This document shows, one piece after another, positions 45,454 to 54,903 of a stretch of 54,903 bases of DNA; positions within the stretch are counted from its first letter, which is position 1, and the number at the start of each line of letters is the position of its first letter. A model generated the notes under the pieces. That model did not search any database, was not told the origin of the DNA, and worked only from the letters and a program-made list of their open reading frames with translations. The translations under genes were made by a program, and so were the position numbers. The DNA is taken from the NCBI GenBank assembly GCA_004335835.1, contig RWJK01001697.1, forward strand, positions 1 to 54,903. Direction: 5' to 3'. Source of the DNA: Scenedesmus sp. ARA3. Lineage: Eukaryota; Chlorophyta; Chlorophyceae; Sphaeropleales; Scenedesmaceae.

Positions 45454-48400
45454 ATGATGCTCCTGCAGAGGAACACCACCACTTTCGGCGCTCGCGCCAC
45501 CCGCTCAGCCCCCAAGGTACACAATTCAGCCTTTAATAGTAGCAGATCAAGCATCACGAGCAGCAGGCTGACAGCAGAGCAGCAGGCTGGCGACGAGCAG
45601 CGGGGTCGCTGCAATACAAAGTAATCTGCGTTCAGTTGCGGAGGCATACGGCTTACGGATAAATCGGTGTTTGTAGGCTGTGAGGAGCGTGTCCGTGCGC
45701 GCATACGGCCCCGACAGGCCCCTGTGGTACCCAGGCAACCCTGCACCAGCATGGCTGGATGGCACGTGAGTGGAGAAGCCTGCAGTCCGGCTGCAGTTGC
45801 ACTATCTCTGCAAAATGAAGTGATGGTGCTGCTTGCAGCTGCATCAGTGGCAGCAGCAAGGCCATGACAGCAACACAGCACCTGGGTTCTGCTGTGTGAT
45901 CTGATCTGCAGCAGTGGCGCAAATCAACAGCAGATCTTGCAGTGCAGAAGCGGCTCATCGGGTGTCAGCAGATGCTGAAGCAATAATCTTGTGTGTCTCT
46001 GCTGTGCAGCCTGGCTGGCGACTACGGCTTTGACCCCCTGGGTCTGAGCTCTGACCCCGCCACCATGAGGTGGTGAGTATCAAGCTGCAGCACGACTTCT
46101 GGGCAGCAGCAACAGCAGCAGTTACGCTCCAGCAACACTTCCTACAGTGGCATTACTGGACTGTCATAGAACAGCCATGTGCATCAGTAAGAGGGGTGCA
46201 GCAAATCCACGTCAGCATTGGATCTCAGGGCTGGAGCAAGCAAACGGTGGCAGCCTGAGGAGCGGCAGCGGCAGCAACTCGGTATGCTGGCAAAATCAGT
46301 GTGGCTCAAACACAGCGATGAGTAGCAGCAGCACATCATTGCAATCATGTTCCCGAGTTCATTGAATGTTATTTTCGGCTTGCAGGATGGTGCAGGCTGA
46401 GCTGCAGAACGCCCGCTGGGCCATGCTGGGCGCTGCTGGCGTGATGCTGACCTCCGTGAGTGGCACCGCAGCAGCAGCAGGCTTTCCAGGAGTAGAAGCA
46501 CTACAGTTTTGCAGCTAAGATGGTGTTTTTCCTGCAAGGAGCACAGGGCGACGGCTGCAGAGAGACCTTTTGGGATGTTCCTCACAGACACCAGGCACAG
46601 CTGTTGTCGGGTGGCTTCTTTTAGTTACAAGCAGATTCAGGGCCGGCTACATGTTTGCACCCTACTTGGCATCTCATCAAGACAGTATCCAGTCGTTGCA
46701 AGCAAGCTGACCAGTTTGTGCCGTTTCATGTTGCTTTGCTTGTTGCAGATCGGTGCCGCTGTTGGCCTGCCCTTCCCTCAGTGGTACGAGGCCGGCGCTG
46801 CTCCTCTGCCCAGCACTGTGCACGGCGAGTGGAGCTTTGGTAAGTTGTCTATCAAGCTGGCTGGTGAAAGTTGGTCAAAGCTGGCTTGACGGAGGCAGCT
46901 GCTGGCACCTGTGGCTTGCAGGGCAGCGCTCAGCAGGCAGTGGAGCTGTTTAAGTCTAGGCTAGGTGTCAAGAAGCAGTAGCTGATTGTCCACGGCGCCA
47001 GCAGCAGCAGCAGCAGGGTCTCATTGTTTAGGGCGCCAGCAGCAGCTGCTGCTGGCTGCGGGAATCGAAGCACTCTGTTGGGTATCAAAGCAAGGCAGGG
47101 ACTGCACGTCGTCGTCCATGAACCGGAGGAAGCAGACACCTCAACCTCAACCTGAGATGCTACCAATGTGCTGTGCTGCTGGCTGTTCCACCCCTCTACC
47201 CGCAGGCACTCTGGTTGCCACCATGTTCCTGCTGTTCCACTGGGCTGAGCAGAAGCGCATCAACGACTTCTGGAAGCCCGGCAGCCAGGGCGACGGCAGC
47301 TTCTTCGGCATCACCGACGACTTCAAGGGCACAGAGAACGGCTACCCAGGTGCGGCGCACGACAGTCCATTGGGTTCGGGTTTTGGTAGCTTCTAAAAGG
47401 GTTGTATATTAGCATCCCCGACGACTTCCAAGGGCACAGAGAATGGCTACCCAGGTGCACTGCATGGCATTTCATCTCAACAAAGTAGAGTTCAATAAGC
47501 TGTTTTACAAATATCTGATTAATGTGTAGTTGAATAGCCATGGGGTGAAGGAGGACGGCCATGCAACTGCGCCTGCGTCTGGACAATGAATGAGGAAGTA
47601 CAGATTGGTACGCACAGGGCATTACACACTTGCAGCAACTGCAGGGGAACAAAGCGGCAGACGTGTTTGCACCTGCTGCAGGCTGCTAGCAGCGCTAATT
47701 GGATGTGGCTGCCACCCAGCGCCGAGTGCGGACAGCACAATGCACAGCTGACTTTATGTACCCTGCTTCCGTGCATGTTTCGCTCTTCATCAACCGGCTT
47801 CAGCCGCGGCTGCTGGGTATCGACAAATACAGCAAATCTCATACACAGCTCACACTAGCTCAGGCGCCACATGCTGCGGTGGTGTATCCGACCCCTTATG
47901 CTTCACCCTGTTCCCTGCAGGGAGCCGCCTGTTTGACCCCTTTCGGGCTGGTCTGGACTCCCTGAGCATCAAACAGCACGGTGCACACTTGCTGACACAG
48001 CGAATTGTGTATTTTCTCATTCTCCTTTGCAGGCGGCCGCCTGTTTGACCCCATCGGCTTCAGCCGCGGCAGCGAGGCCATGTACAAGAAGTACAAGCAG
48101 AACGAGATCGTGAACGGCCGCCTGGCCATGGTGGCCAACCTGGGCTTCTGGGCGCAGTACGCCGCCACCGGCAAGGGCCCCATCCAGAACCTGAGTGACC
48201 ACCTGGCTGACCCCTACCACACCACCTTCACCTCCAACGGTGAGTGTTATGTCTTCTCTCAGCACGCGTGATGCTGGTGTGTGGTTGCTGCTGTAGTGCT
48301 GAGATGTTTGCTGTGACGGCCGACCACCTGGCTGACCCCTACCACACCACCTTCACCTCCAACGGTGAGAGCATAGGCTTTGTGTTGTTGTAGCAGAAAG

Positions 48401-48809
48401 CCTGTATGTTGCTGCATTGCCTGTGACCATTGCGGGTGGTGTACATCAGCACGTGGCTGACCCCTATCACACCACCTTCGCCTCCAACGGCGAGCACAGC
48501 TGCTGCTTTTTATAGGTGTTGCTTGTCAGTTGTCTTGTGGCTGTACTTGGCATCAAACAGCAGTGTGGTGTGGCCGACCACTAGTGTTATCCGGGGCTTA
48601 TGTGTGCAAACGTGCACCGCTGCATTTGGTGTGCGGCAGATGTAGATGGGACACCACTAGCTGGCCTTCTCTGATGACACAGCGCATGTTGTCCTGGACT
48701 GATAATGCAACACTCACTTATACTCCGTAGGATGCAACACTTGCTGACCATTGCTGCCCCTGCTGCTGTTCTGCCTGCAGGTGTGTCTGTGCCTTTCCTG
48801 AACAACTAA
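45454..48809 (+). CDS. Light-harvesting chlorophyll a/b protein, probably PSI type (LHCA)
   Basis: Eight exons join in phase to 251 residues: 45454-45516, 45677-45765, 46010-46072, 46386-46455, 46749-46839, 47206-47349, 48033-48239 and 48781-48809. A short plastid transit peptide (~1-30) is followed by [20 protein letters not shown] and DYGFDPLGL. Helix B carries the Chl-binding motif [15 protein letters not shown] middle helix ([15 protein letters not shown]) and [11 protein letters not shown] precede helix C with [16 protein letters not shown]. The end, HLADPYHTT and FLNN, resembles LHCA proteins more than LHCB; the exact subtype is not assigned. The protein binds chlorophylls in the thylakoid and passes energy to photosystem I. 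Introns 6 and 7 contain several copies of neighbouring exon edges. Confidence 0.92.
47409..47456 (+). pseudogene. Extra copy of the LHC exon 6 3' edge
   Basis: Bases 47411-47456 repeat the exon edge at 47307-47355 (GGCATCaCCGACGACTTC through GGCTACCCAG and donor GTGC). One base is inserted (TTCCAAGG for TTCAAGG), so the copy is frameshifted. It sits in intron 6 about 100 bp downstream of the original. Confidence 0.9.
47916..47962 (+). pseudogene. Extra copy of the LHC exon 7 5' edge with acceptor
   Basis: CCTGCAGGGAGCCGCCTGTT, then TGACCCC, mirrors the true acceptor and start of exon 7 (TTTGCAG, then GCGGCCGCCTGTTTGACCCC at 48033). It lies ~110 bp upstream in the same intron and then diverges. 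A further fragment, CCGGCTTCAGCCGCGGC near 47797, matches the interior of exon 7. Confidence 0.8.
48197..48497 (+). repeat. Three copies of the LHC exon 7 3' edge with donor
   Basis: The exon edge GACCACCTGGCTGACCCCTA through TCCAACG plus GTGAG (original ending at 48239) is repeated at ~48322-48370 without change over about 48 bp. It appears again at ~48450-48496 with a few changes and an altered donor (GCGAG). Read-through from exon 7 meets a stop before copy 2, so the copies cannot simply extend the exon. Confidence 0.95.
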
Positions 48810-50000
48810 GCTGCCACGTGCAGCTGTTGTTGTTTCATGAGGCTGGCCGCAGTAGGAGTGTATTGGTAATGGTAGTATGCGGAGGCGCCAGGCAGCGTTG
48901 CAGCTCTAGCAGCACAGCTAGGGATGTGGCTCCTGGCCTTCTGGTGTAGGGTGTGCAGTGCTTTCTCGTCTGTTGGTGGGTGTGCATGCTGGCAGTTGTG
49001 CTGGTGGTAGGCGGAGAGGTGGAGCGGTGGCTTCTTCTGTGGTCTTGCCTGCTGCTGGTTTTGCCAGCTCCTGCAAGTTCCTGCAAGAGAGCCGTTGTCG
49101 AGGCTGCTTGGAGGCAGCAGAGTGCTTGCATGCTCTTGGGCAACACATGCAACGCACAGCAGGGCAGCAGTGTAGCGTGCTGCAGGCGGGAGTGTCGTGG
49201 CAGGTGCTCGATGTGTTGCTGCGCTGCCGGCCGCCTGATGAGGCTGTGCAGCGCAGGAGGCAGCTCTTGACATCAGGAAGATTACGAAACTGTTGGCTGC
49301 CGGGCTGGTGTAACTTGTTGCCGTTTCCCTGAGGAGTTGGTGGTGATCTCAGGTTCATCTGCAGTTGCAGCAGCCTAGTCTGCTGTGCTCTTGCCCAAGA
49401 TGCCAGGTGATACGAGGCGGCACTGCTCAGCATGCCCAGTGCATGTGGACGCGTTGAATGCTTCATTTGACATGTACCCGGACGAATAGAATGGGGACGG
49501 AGACTGTGGCCTTCCGGCCAGCGTTACTTTTCGTGTTACACCGGCTCTTCCGACCCGAAGTGCTCTGGCTCAGCCCAGGCTGTGACGGCGTGCAAGGGCA
49601 GGTTGCGCTAATTGGCTGGGTGTACCTTTATAGCTGAAGTTTGAGGCCGCGAGGCGCAGGCATTGCAGAGCGACAAAGGGCAGTAACATTCCCTGGATAC
49701 GTCGAAGCAGGTCACCAATGCTGGTGTAAACGTATGTTACGTTACCAGGCAACAGACAATGTAATAGCACTTGATGGACTTGGCTCTTGACAAGGTCAAA
49801 GGCCGCTGGTGCGTTTGGACGCGGGTTTTGTCATTACATATGATTGCGTGCAAGTAATGTGTTGTAAACGTTGTTAAAGACTATCTGTATACACTACGAA
49901 ATGTTTCAACGTGCCTCGCAGCTGCTGTGCTTGGTCAACTTTTGTATCACCGACTGTTCTCGTGTAAAATGCACGCCGATGTCTGGCTAATGTTGCTGTC
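48810..50000. other. Intergenic stretch, upstream exons possible
   Basis: Should hold the LHC 3' UTR and the start of the following gene, whose first ATG I could not place. An ATG followed by a donor-like site near 49399 (ATGCCAG/GTGATA) is a weak candidate. No other conserved frame is seen. Confidence 0.45.
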
Positions 50001-51086
50001 TACTTCGAGAAGCTGCAGAGCGATGACCCAGGGCGCCTCTCAGAGGTGTTCAGCTCAATTACACATCACCACGACGTTCGGTTAGGGCCCTACATCCTGC
50101 TGCGCAACCAGCGCATCCCTTGCGACACTCCGAGGGTACGGGCAGGCCTCAAGCCAGAAGCTCCAGCCAGCTACCAGCAGCTCAGGGCGACCGCTCGCAA
50201 GGGCGGCCGCACCACCTTCCCATCGTTCCCAGAGTTCAAAACGCTCACGAGTGACGGCTGGTCACAGCACCAGATCCAGGAGGTACGCCTTGCCGCAGAT
50301 TGCTCTGTGTTCACGCTCACCCCGTGCAAGTCGCACCCCTGCTAACCCACCACATGCACCACAACACAAGACTCACCCCCACCGACGCTGCCGCACCCCG
50401 CCATGTGCAATGCAGACAGAGTGGACACCCCGCAACTCATGCTGTACTTACGCCAGGGCGACCACGACAAGTCCAAGCACACAAAGAAGTACAGGGCGGC
50501 GCATGCGGCATACATCGCATCGGGAGGCATCACCTTCCCGACATACCGCCAGTTCTACACGCTGCTAGATGGGGGCTGGACACTGCACCAGGTGTCACAA
50601 GTGATCCGCGCCCCACATCCACAGTGCAACGACCCACAGCCACGCTCCTGCCTGTACCAGTTTTCGTGAATTCACGACAGAACTTTGATTCATTGCATTT
50701 TGCTCGGCAGTCAACACCATGAACGCAATACGCCGCAACCCCCCTCGATGCCCCACATGCAGTGCTCACCCGCTCTTCATCTGCTGCCCTGCATCCTCCG
50801 CCCTGCAGGCCAACTGGACACCCTACACGCTTTACCTCTGCTGCAAAGACGCCCAGAAAGAGATAGATTGCTTCATTGTCAGGAACATTCCCAGCTGGGA
50901 CGACACCGCAGCCGACGGCGACACTGTTTGCACCTGCGCGCTTGCGCACTGCCCGGCCGTTGCAGCTACAGCTGCTGCCACCACCACAGCAGTTCCTGTG
51001 GCAATGCCTGTTGCAGCAACACCTGCAGCAGCGCCTGTGCAACCTGCACCAGCGAGGGCCAGCATGCCTGTGCCGCAGCAGTTGCT

Positions 51087-51124
<38 letters not shown>

Positions 51125-51458
51125 GGTACCGCACCCCATAGGCAGCAGTATTGTTGTGGCAGACTTCAGTTCTGCTGCACCTGCACGCTTGCAGCCTGGC
51201 AATACGCCGGATGTGCTCAGCACACATAACTGGCCTGCACCGCAGCAGGCGGCGCAGATTGCGCAGCAGCACCGGCAGGCGCAGCGCATGCAGCAGCAGC
51301 AACGGCCTGGCAGTGCGCCGAGGGGACCAGCTCAGCAGCAGCAGCAGCAGCAGCAGCAGGATGGGCCGTGGTCTTGCAGTGTGTGCACGTATGAGCATGT
51401 TGGGGCGGAGGCGGAGTTTCTGTTCTGTGCGATGTGCAGCTCACAGCGGCCGGCATGA
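50001..51458 (+). CDS. RanBP2-type zinc-finger protein with repeated unknown domain (model incomplete, two frame breaks)
   Basis: The start is not found: the first exon frame (to a donor after 50282) has no ATG after its upstream stop and needs an earlier exon. Two copies of a ~65-70-residue unit are visible, sharing GG.TFP...F.TL...GW..HQ (50046-50282 and ~50416-50605). A third, partial copy (WTPYTLYL) opens the next exon at about 50809. The following region is Ala/Pro- then Gln-rich. The C-terminus, WSCSVCTYEH and FCAMCSSQRP, is a RanBP2-type zinc finger, a fold that binds ubiquitin or RNA. Two frame breaks occur: a probable missing base in the CCCC at 50428-50431, and a shift after the CAG run near 51120. 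They may be sequence errors or signs of decay. The function is unknown. Confidence 0.55.
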
Positions 51459-51590
51459 TGCCTTGCAGGACAACTGGCGGTGAGCGGACATTGTGATTCA
51501 ACGCACACAGTCGTCAGGCACCATAGCATCTGGTAGGCAAGCTTGGCATGATGCCTTGCAGGAAAGCTGGTGGTGAGCAGGCCGGGACGC
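51452..51590 (+). repeat. Duplicated stop-codon region of the RanBP2-finger gene
   Basis: GGCATGATGCCTTGCAGGA, then CAACTGGCGGTGAGC (about 51451-51485, spanning the stop), recurs at ~51546-51580 with few changes. It is a short version of the terminal-exon duplications seen elsewhere in the window. Confidence 0.8.
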
Positions 51591-52819
51591 AGCACAGTTA
51601 CTCAGCAGGCAGGCTAGCATCTGTTCAGGATTACCTTGAGATGTGCAGAGTCTGGCGCCTGGGTATGCAGGGGCTTGCCAAGAGCCGGGCCTACTAGTTT
51701 GTTCGTGGTTGGCAGTCCCGGCATGATTGATGAGCTAGTGTGCTGTGCGTGCAGCGCTACGGTTGCAGGCAGAGTGACAGTACAATAGTTACACATGAGC
51801 TGGGCTGGGCCTAGCACATGCCCAGCACTGCAAGACAGCAAAGTCGAGGTGTGAGTTCCTTTTTTTGCACAGACTGTCATACACAGTCATCGGTTGCGCT
51901 GCGTTCAATGCAGTTGTGTTGCTGCTGCTGCATGCGCACGGCTTGATGTGGGATGCTTCAGCTTTGCACCCCGCAGGCGGCTGCATGGGTTGTTATTGAG
52001 CATGGTGTGTGCAATTTTCTGTGCACAACAGAGCAGTATCACTCCGTGCATCATGGTGCTCTGGTGCAGACTGGTGTGCTTGACTTGTGTGCGTTGCCGG
52101 GATAACAGGTGTCAGCGCTAGCATGCACTGCTGCACGCCTGTGTTGGGGATTTGAGCTTGTGTGCTACCAGTGACAGTACCTCAGCTTTGCCAGCAGCGC
52201 GTGCATACTTGCGCACAGAAGCAAAGAAACAATCGTCCGGGATACGGAGTGGAAGACTCCTTGATTTAGCTCAGCTACTTTAGAGTCACCAGCAACCGTT
52301 TGAATGACCTCTTTTGCAGAGCGCGACCGTGCGAACAACAGTGAGCAGTTCCCCATGCAGGTCAAACGTACCACATCTGATAATGCCAGTGGTAATAGCA
52401 TGAATTTGAGTAAAGTTTGTTGTCGAACATGCCCCATCAACGTTGCACGAGATGACTGAAAATGGTTGAGTTGTGCCAATGCCCGAGTTGTTGCAGAAAG
52501 TAAATGTTCAGTACAACACAAAGTTTCGCTTAAAGCATCCGAACAACAAGGCTCACTAGTGACCGTCGAGGTGAGCAACAAGGGCTTTTGTGCGCTTGAG
52601 GTGCTCGTGTTCCTGTTGCTTGGCATCACGCCTACACGCTGCCGCAAGGTGTTCTGGAAACATCATACAACACGTTTGAGCCGAGTCCCTAAGCACCTGC
52701 TGCTGTGCTGCTGCCGGTACTGCTACGCTGCTGCTGCTGTCACATGGGCCCACATGCCTGTCCAGCACAGAGGGGTATCACTGGCAATACTCAGCTGACT
52801 TTGCAGCTGCTACTCTAGT
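51591..52819. other. Intergenic stretch, no supported gene
   Basis: About 1.2 kb between the zinc-finger gene and the kinase. A 160-codon minus-strand frame (52165-52647) has no recognisable domain and is not called. Confidence 0.45.
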
Positions 52820-54713
52820 ATGGTTGTACCTGCTGACGACGCTGCAGACACTGCTGCCAATGGCGGGAGCGATGTGCAGCCAGCTGCAGCGCCAGCAGAG
52901 CAGACTGATACACAGGGCAACTGGAACAAGGCCAGCAAAGCAGTCATGCCCAGGGTGGAGATGTCCTTATCATTCAAAACGCTCCGAGACATGTGTGGCC
53001 AGGAGGCTGTCATAGACCCCAGCTGCCTCACGAGCATCAAAGTGCTGGGGGAAGGGGCTTTCGCCAAGGTGGAGCTCGCATGGTGAGCATGCAGATGCGA
53101 ATAGGTGCTGCATCTTGCATTGACAGCGCGTCCAGTGCTGCATGTGTTCTAGCTGTGCAGCTGGTTTTAAGAAAAACCTTCACATGGCAGCAACTGCGCT
53201 GTTCTGTGTGCACGATGTGAACGTTGAAGTACTAGAGCCGCCAGCAGTATGTCACTGCATGTTTTGCATGCCTGGCGGCAGCGCCACCCACCAGGCACTG
53301 TGCGGCCAAGCAGGCTGCGTTTAAAAGCATATGATTCAGATTGCTGTAACAGCGCTGTGCTGTTGCAGCTACGCATCCACCGCCCGTGGGAACGCCCACA
53401 CACCAGCTGCCAGGGTCAATCCTGCAAACTGCGGTTCACCTGGTCGAGACAAAACACATGCCTTGTTGCTGCTCTGCTGTCACTACTGACTGGCGGTGAC
53501 CCAGGCACCAGCCGCCTGGGTCACCTGCACGTGTGACCTGGCTGCAAATCAACTGCAATGTGCTGCTGCTCTGCTGTCACTGCCGACTGTTAACCCAAGT
53601 ACCAGCCGCCTGGGTCAGCCACTTGTGTGACCTGGCTGCAAAACAACTGCTGCATTGCTGCTCTGCTGTCACTGCCGACGGTTGACCCAGGTACCAGCCG
53701 CCTGGGTCAGCTACACGTGTGACCTGGCTTCAAAACAACTGCTGCATTGCTGCTCTGCTGTCACTGCCGACTGTTAACCCAAGTACCAGCCGCCTGGGTC
53801 AGCCACATGTGTGACCTGGCTGCAAAACCACTGCTGCATTGCTGCTCTGCTGTCACTGCCGACTGTTGACCCAGGTACCAGCCACCTGGGTCAGCCAGCC
53901 GCGTGCAGGTGGCAGTGAAGCGGCTGAAGCCCGAGCTGTACAACGCGACTGACCTGCAGCTGTTTGCAAAGGAGGTGGCGCTCATGCGCAAGCTCTCTCA
54001 CAGGTGCGCGGTGTGGTGTGGTGTGGTGTGGTGTGGTGTGGTGTTGTTTGGTGGGGTGCTAAAAAGGCGTCTGAGCCTTTAATCTGAAGTCTGTTATGCG
54101 GTGTAGACACGTGCGCTGCCTGCAAGCTGCCTACGCCATGAGCACTGTTTGGCAAACTGTACCTCAATTCTGACATGCTGTTCATGCATACCTTTTGCAT
54201 GCTGGCTTGCTGCTGCTGCTGCTGCCGCCGCTGCTGCTGCTGCTGCTGCTGCTGCTGCCGCTGCTGCTGCTGCTGCCGCTGCTGCTGCTGCTGCCGCTGC
54301 TGCTGCTGCTGCCGCTGCTGCAGGAACATCGTGGACATGGTGGGTGTGGTGGATGGCTGTGACTGCAATGTGGTGCAGGTAGGTAGCATGTGATTGTTGC
54401 CTTGCATGTTCTGCTGCTGGCATGCTGCAACAGTCTGTTGTGGACTGCATGCTTGCAGGCATGAGCAGCGTGATAGCTTGCTGGTTGAGTCCTGAAACCG
54501 TTTTTAGCCCAGAATGTGCATTGTGCTGTACACAGTGTTACATGAACTGCCTTGCTCACTGTGCAGGAGTTCATGTCAGGTGGCACATTGAAGCAGCTGG
54601 TGACGCGGCAAATGCTGTCCAATGGTGGCAGAGTGTACAGCTTGCAGGAGGGCCTGGACATCTGCCTGCAGATGGCACGCGGGCTCAAGTACCTGCACAG
54701 CTGCCACCCCATG
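52820..54713 (+). CDS. Protein kinase, Raf/TKL-like (5' part, cut by window end)
   Basis: Clear exons are 52820-53082, 53909-54003, 54324-54378 and 54567-54713; the gene runs past the window. After an Asp/Ala-rich ~55-residue N-terminus the kinase domain starts with the glycine loop LGEGAFAKVELAW. The catalytic lysine follows in VAVKRLKPEL, then LFAKEVALMRKLSHRNIVDMVG, the hinge EFMSGGTLKQLV and ARGLKYLHSCHPM, just before the expected HRD motif. The pattern fits the tyrosine-kinase-like (Raf/MAPKKK-like) group of serine/threonine kinases. Exon 1 ends in phase 2 and the Lys exon starts in phase 0, so a short exon inside 53083-53908 is missing. That intron is filled with ~95-bp tandem repeats. 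The target is unknown. Confidence 0.85.
53467..53905 (+). repeat. ~95-bp tandem repeat, about five copies, in a kinase intron
   Basis: Each unit contains GCTGCTCTGCTGTCACTGCC, then GACCCAGGTACCAGCCGCCT and GTGTGACCTGGCTGCAAAAC. The array ends right at the acceptor of the exon carrying the catalytic Lys (53909). Every unit carries CCCAG/GTACCAG-type sequence. Confidence 0.93.
54004..54048 (+). repeat. GTGTG pentanucleotide repeat at a splice donor
   Basis: About seven GGTGT units follow directly after the donor at 54004 in a kinase intron. Confidence 0.9.
54210..54322 (+). repeat. CTG/CCG trinucleotide tract forming an intron 3' end
   Basis: CTG runs interrupted by regularly spaced CCG (one per five units). 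The tract reaches the acceptor CTGCAG at 54323 and so serves as the pyrimidine-rich segment of that intron. Confidence 0.9.
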
Positions 54714-54780
54714 GTGAGGCGGTTGTGAAAGTAACATGTTACAAGCTTGTCACACAGCCCTGCACCACATGACAGTGTAC

Positions 54781-54903
54781 TGCTGCTCAGGTGGTCCGGC
54801 TGCAGCAGGGCTTGGCTTGCTCACACCACTCAAGTAATGAGCTGCAGCAGGGCATGGCTTGGCTGCAGCAGGGCATGGCTGCAGCAGGGCATGGCTGCAG
54901 CAG
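54781..54903 (+). repeat. GGCTGCAGCAGGGCATGGCT tandem repeat at window edge
   Basis: Several ~17-21-bp units of GGCTGCAGCAGGGCATGGCT in the next kinase intron. They continue to the window end. Confidence 0.85.

Noticed and set aside
50685..51060. Second frame upstream of the RanBP2 finger as an independent small protein
   Set aside because: The competing frame carries the conserved WTPYTLYL repeat; this one is Cys/Ser-rich out-of-frame sequence until the finger exon.
52165..52647. 160-codon minus-strand frame
   Set aside because: No domain, no intron context and no low-complexity or compositional support.

Overview
The window looks like nuclear DNA of a chlorophycean green alga, most likely in the Sphaeropleales (Scenedesmus/Tetradesmus type). 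Genes are split by many short GT-AG introns, CAG/CTG microsatellites occur throughout, and the proteins include plastid-targeted, mitochondrial and axonemal ones. The THI4 leader carries a TPP aptamer, as in Chlamydomonas. The species is an inference. I found no tRNA, rRNA or CRISPR.

Layout. Bases 60-12632 are read on the minus strand: a secreted Cys-rich protein (60-2288), a leucine-rich-repeat protein (3762-5585), a plastid ferredoxin/metallo-beta-lactamase hydrolase (6909-9566) and a METTL21-like lysine methyltransferase (10536-12632). From 13232 genes run mainly on plus: plastid ribosomal protein bL28 (13232-16163), a calcineurin-B-like EF-hand protein with a predicted myristoylation site (17458-19169) and a uridine-phosphorylase-like enzyme (20469-23163). 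THI4 lies on minus (25708-28268) with its riboswitch at 28605-28701. Plus resumes with a MYND-finger protein (30437-35042), mitochondrial ribosomal protein uS9 (36538-39779), the axonemal WD40 protein PF20/SPAG16 (40437-44480), a light-harvesting protein (45454-48809), a RanBP2-finger protein with a repeated unknown domain (about 50001-51458), and the 5' part of a protein kinase cut by the window end (52820-54713+).

The genes are unrelated single-copy housekeeping, plastid, mitochondrial and axonemal functions. I see no operon or gene cluster. Most coding models were rebuilt by eye from matching intron phases; junctions that do not fit are stated.

The most unusual signal is a recurring one. 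Seven of the plus-strand genes (bL28, EF-hand, uridine phosphorylase, MYND, uS9m, LHC, RanBP2-finger) carry extra partial copies of their own exon edges, with splice site or stop codon, in an adjacent intron or the 3' flank. Other notable items are the TPP aptamer with a following upstream ORF, a structured hairpin in THI4 intron 1, a retrotransposon LTR remnant in a bL28 intron, and a possible non-canonical 3' splice site in the metallo-beta-lactamase gene.
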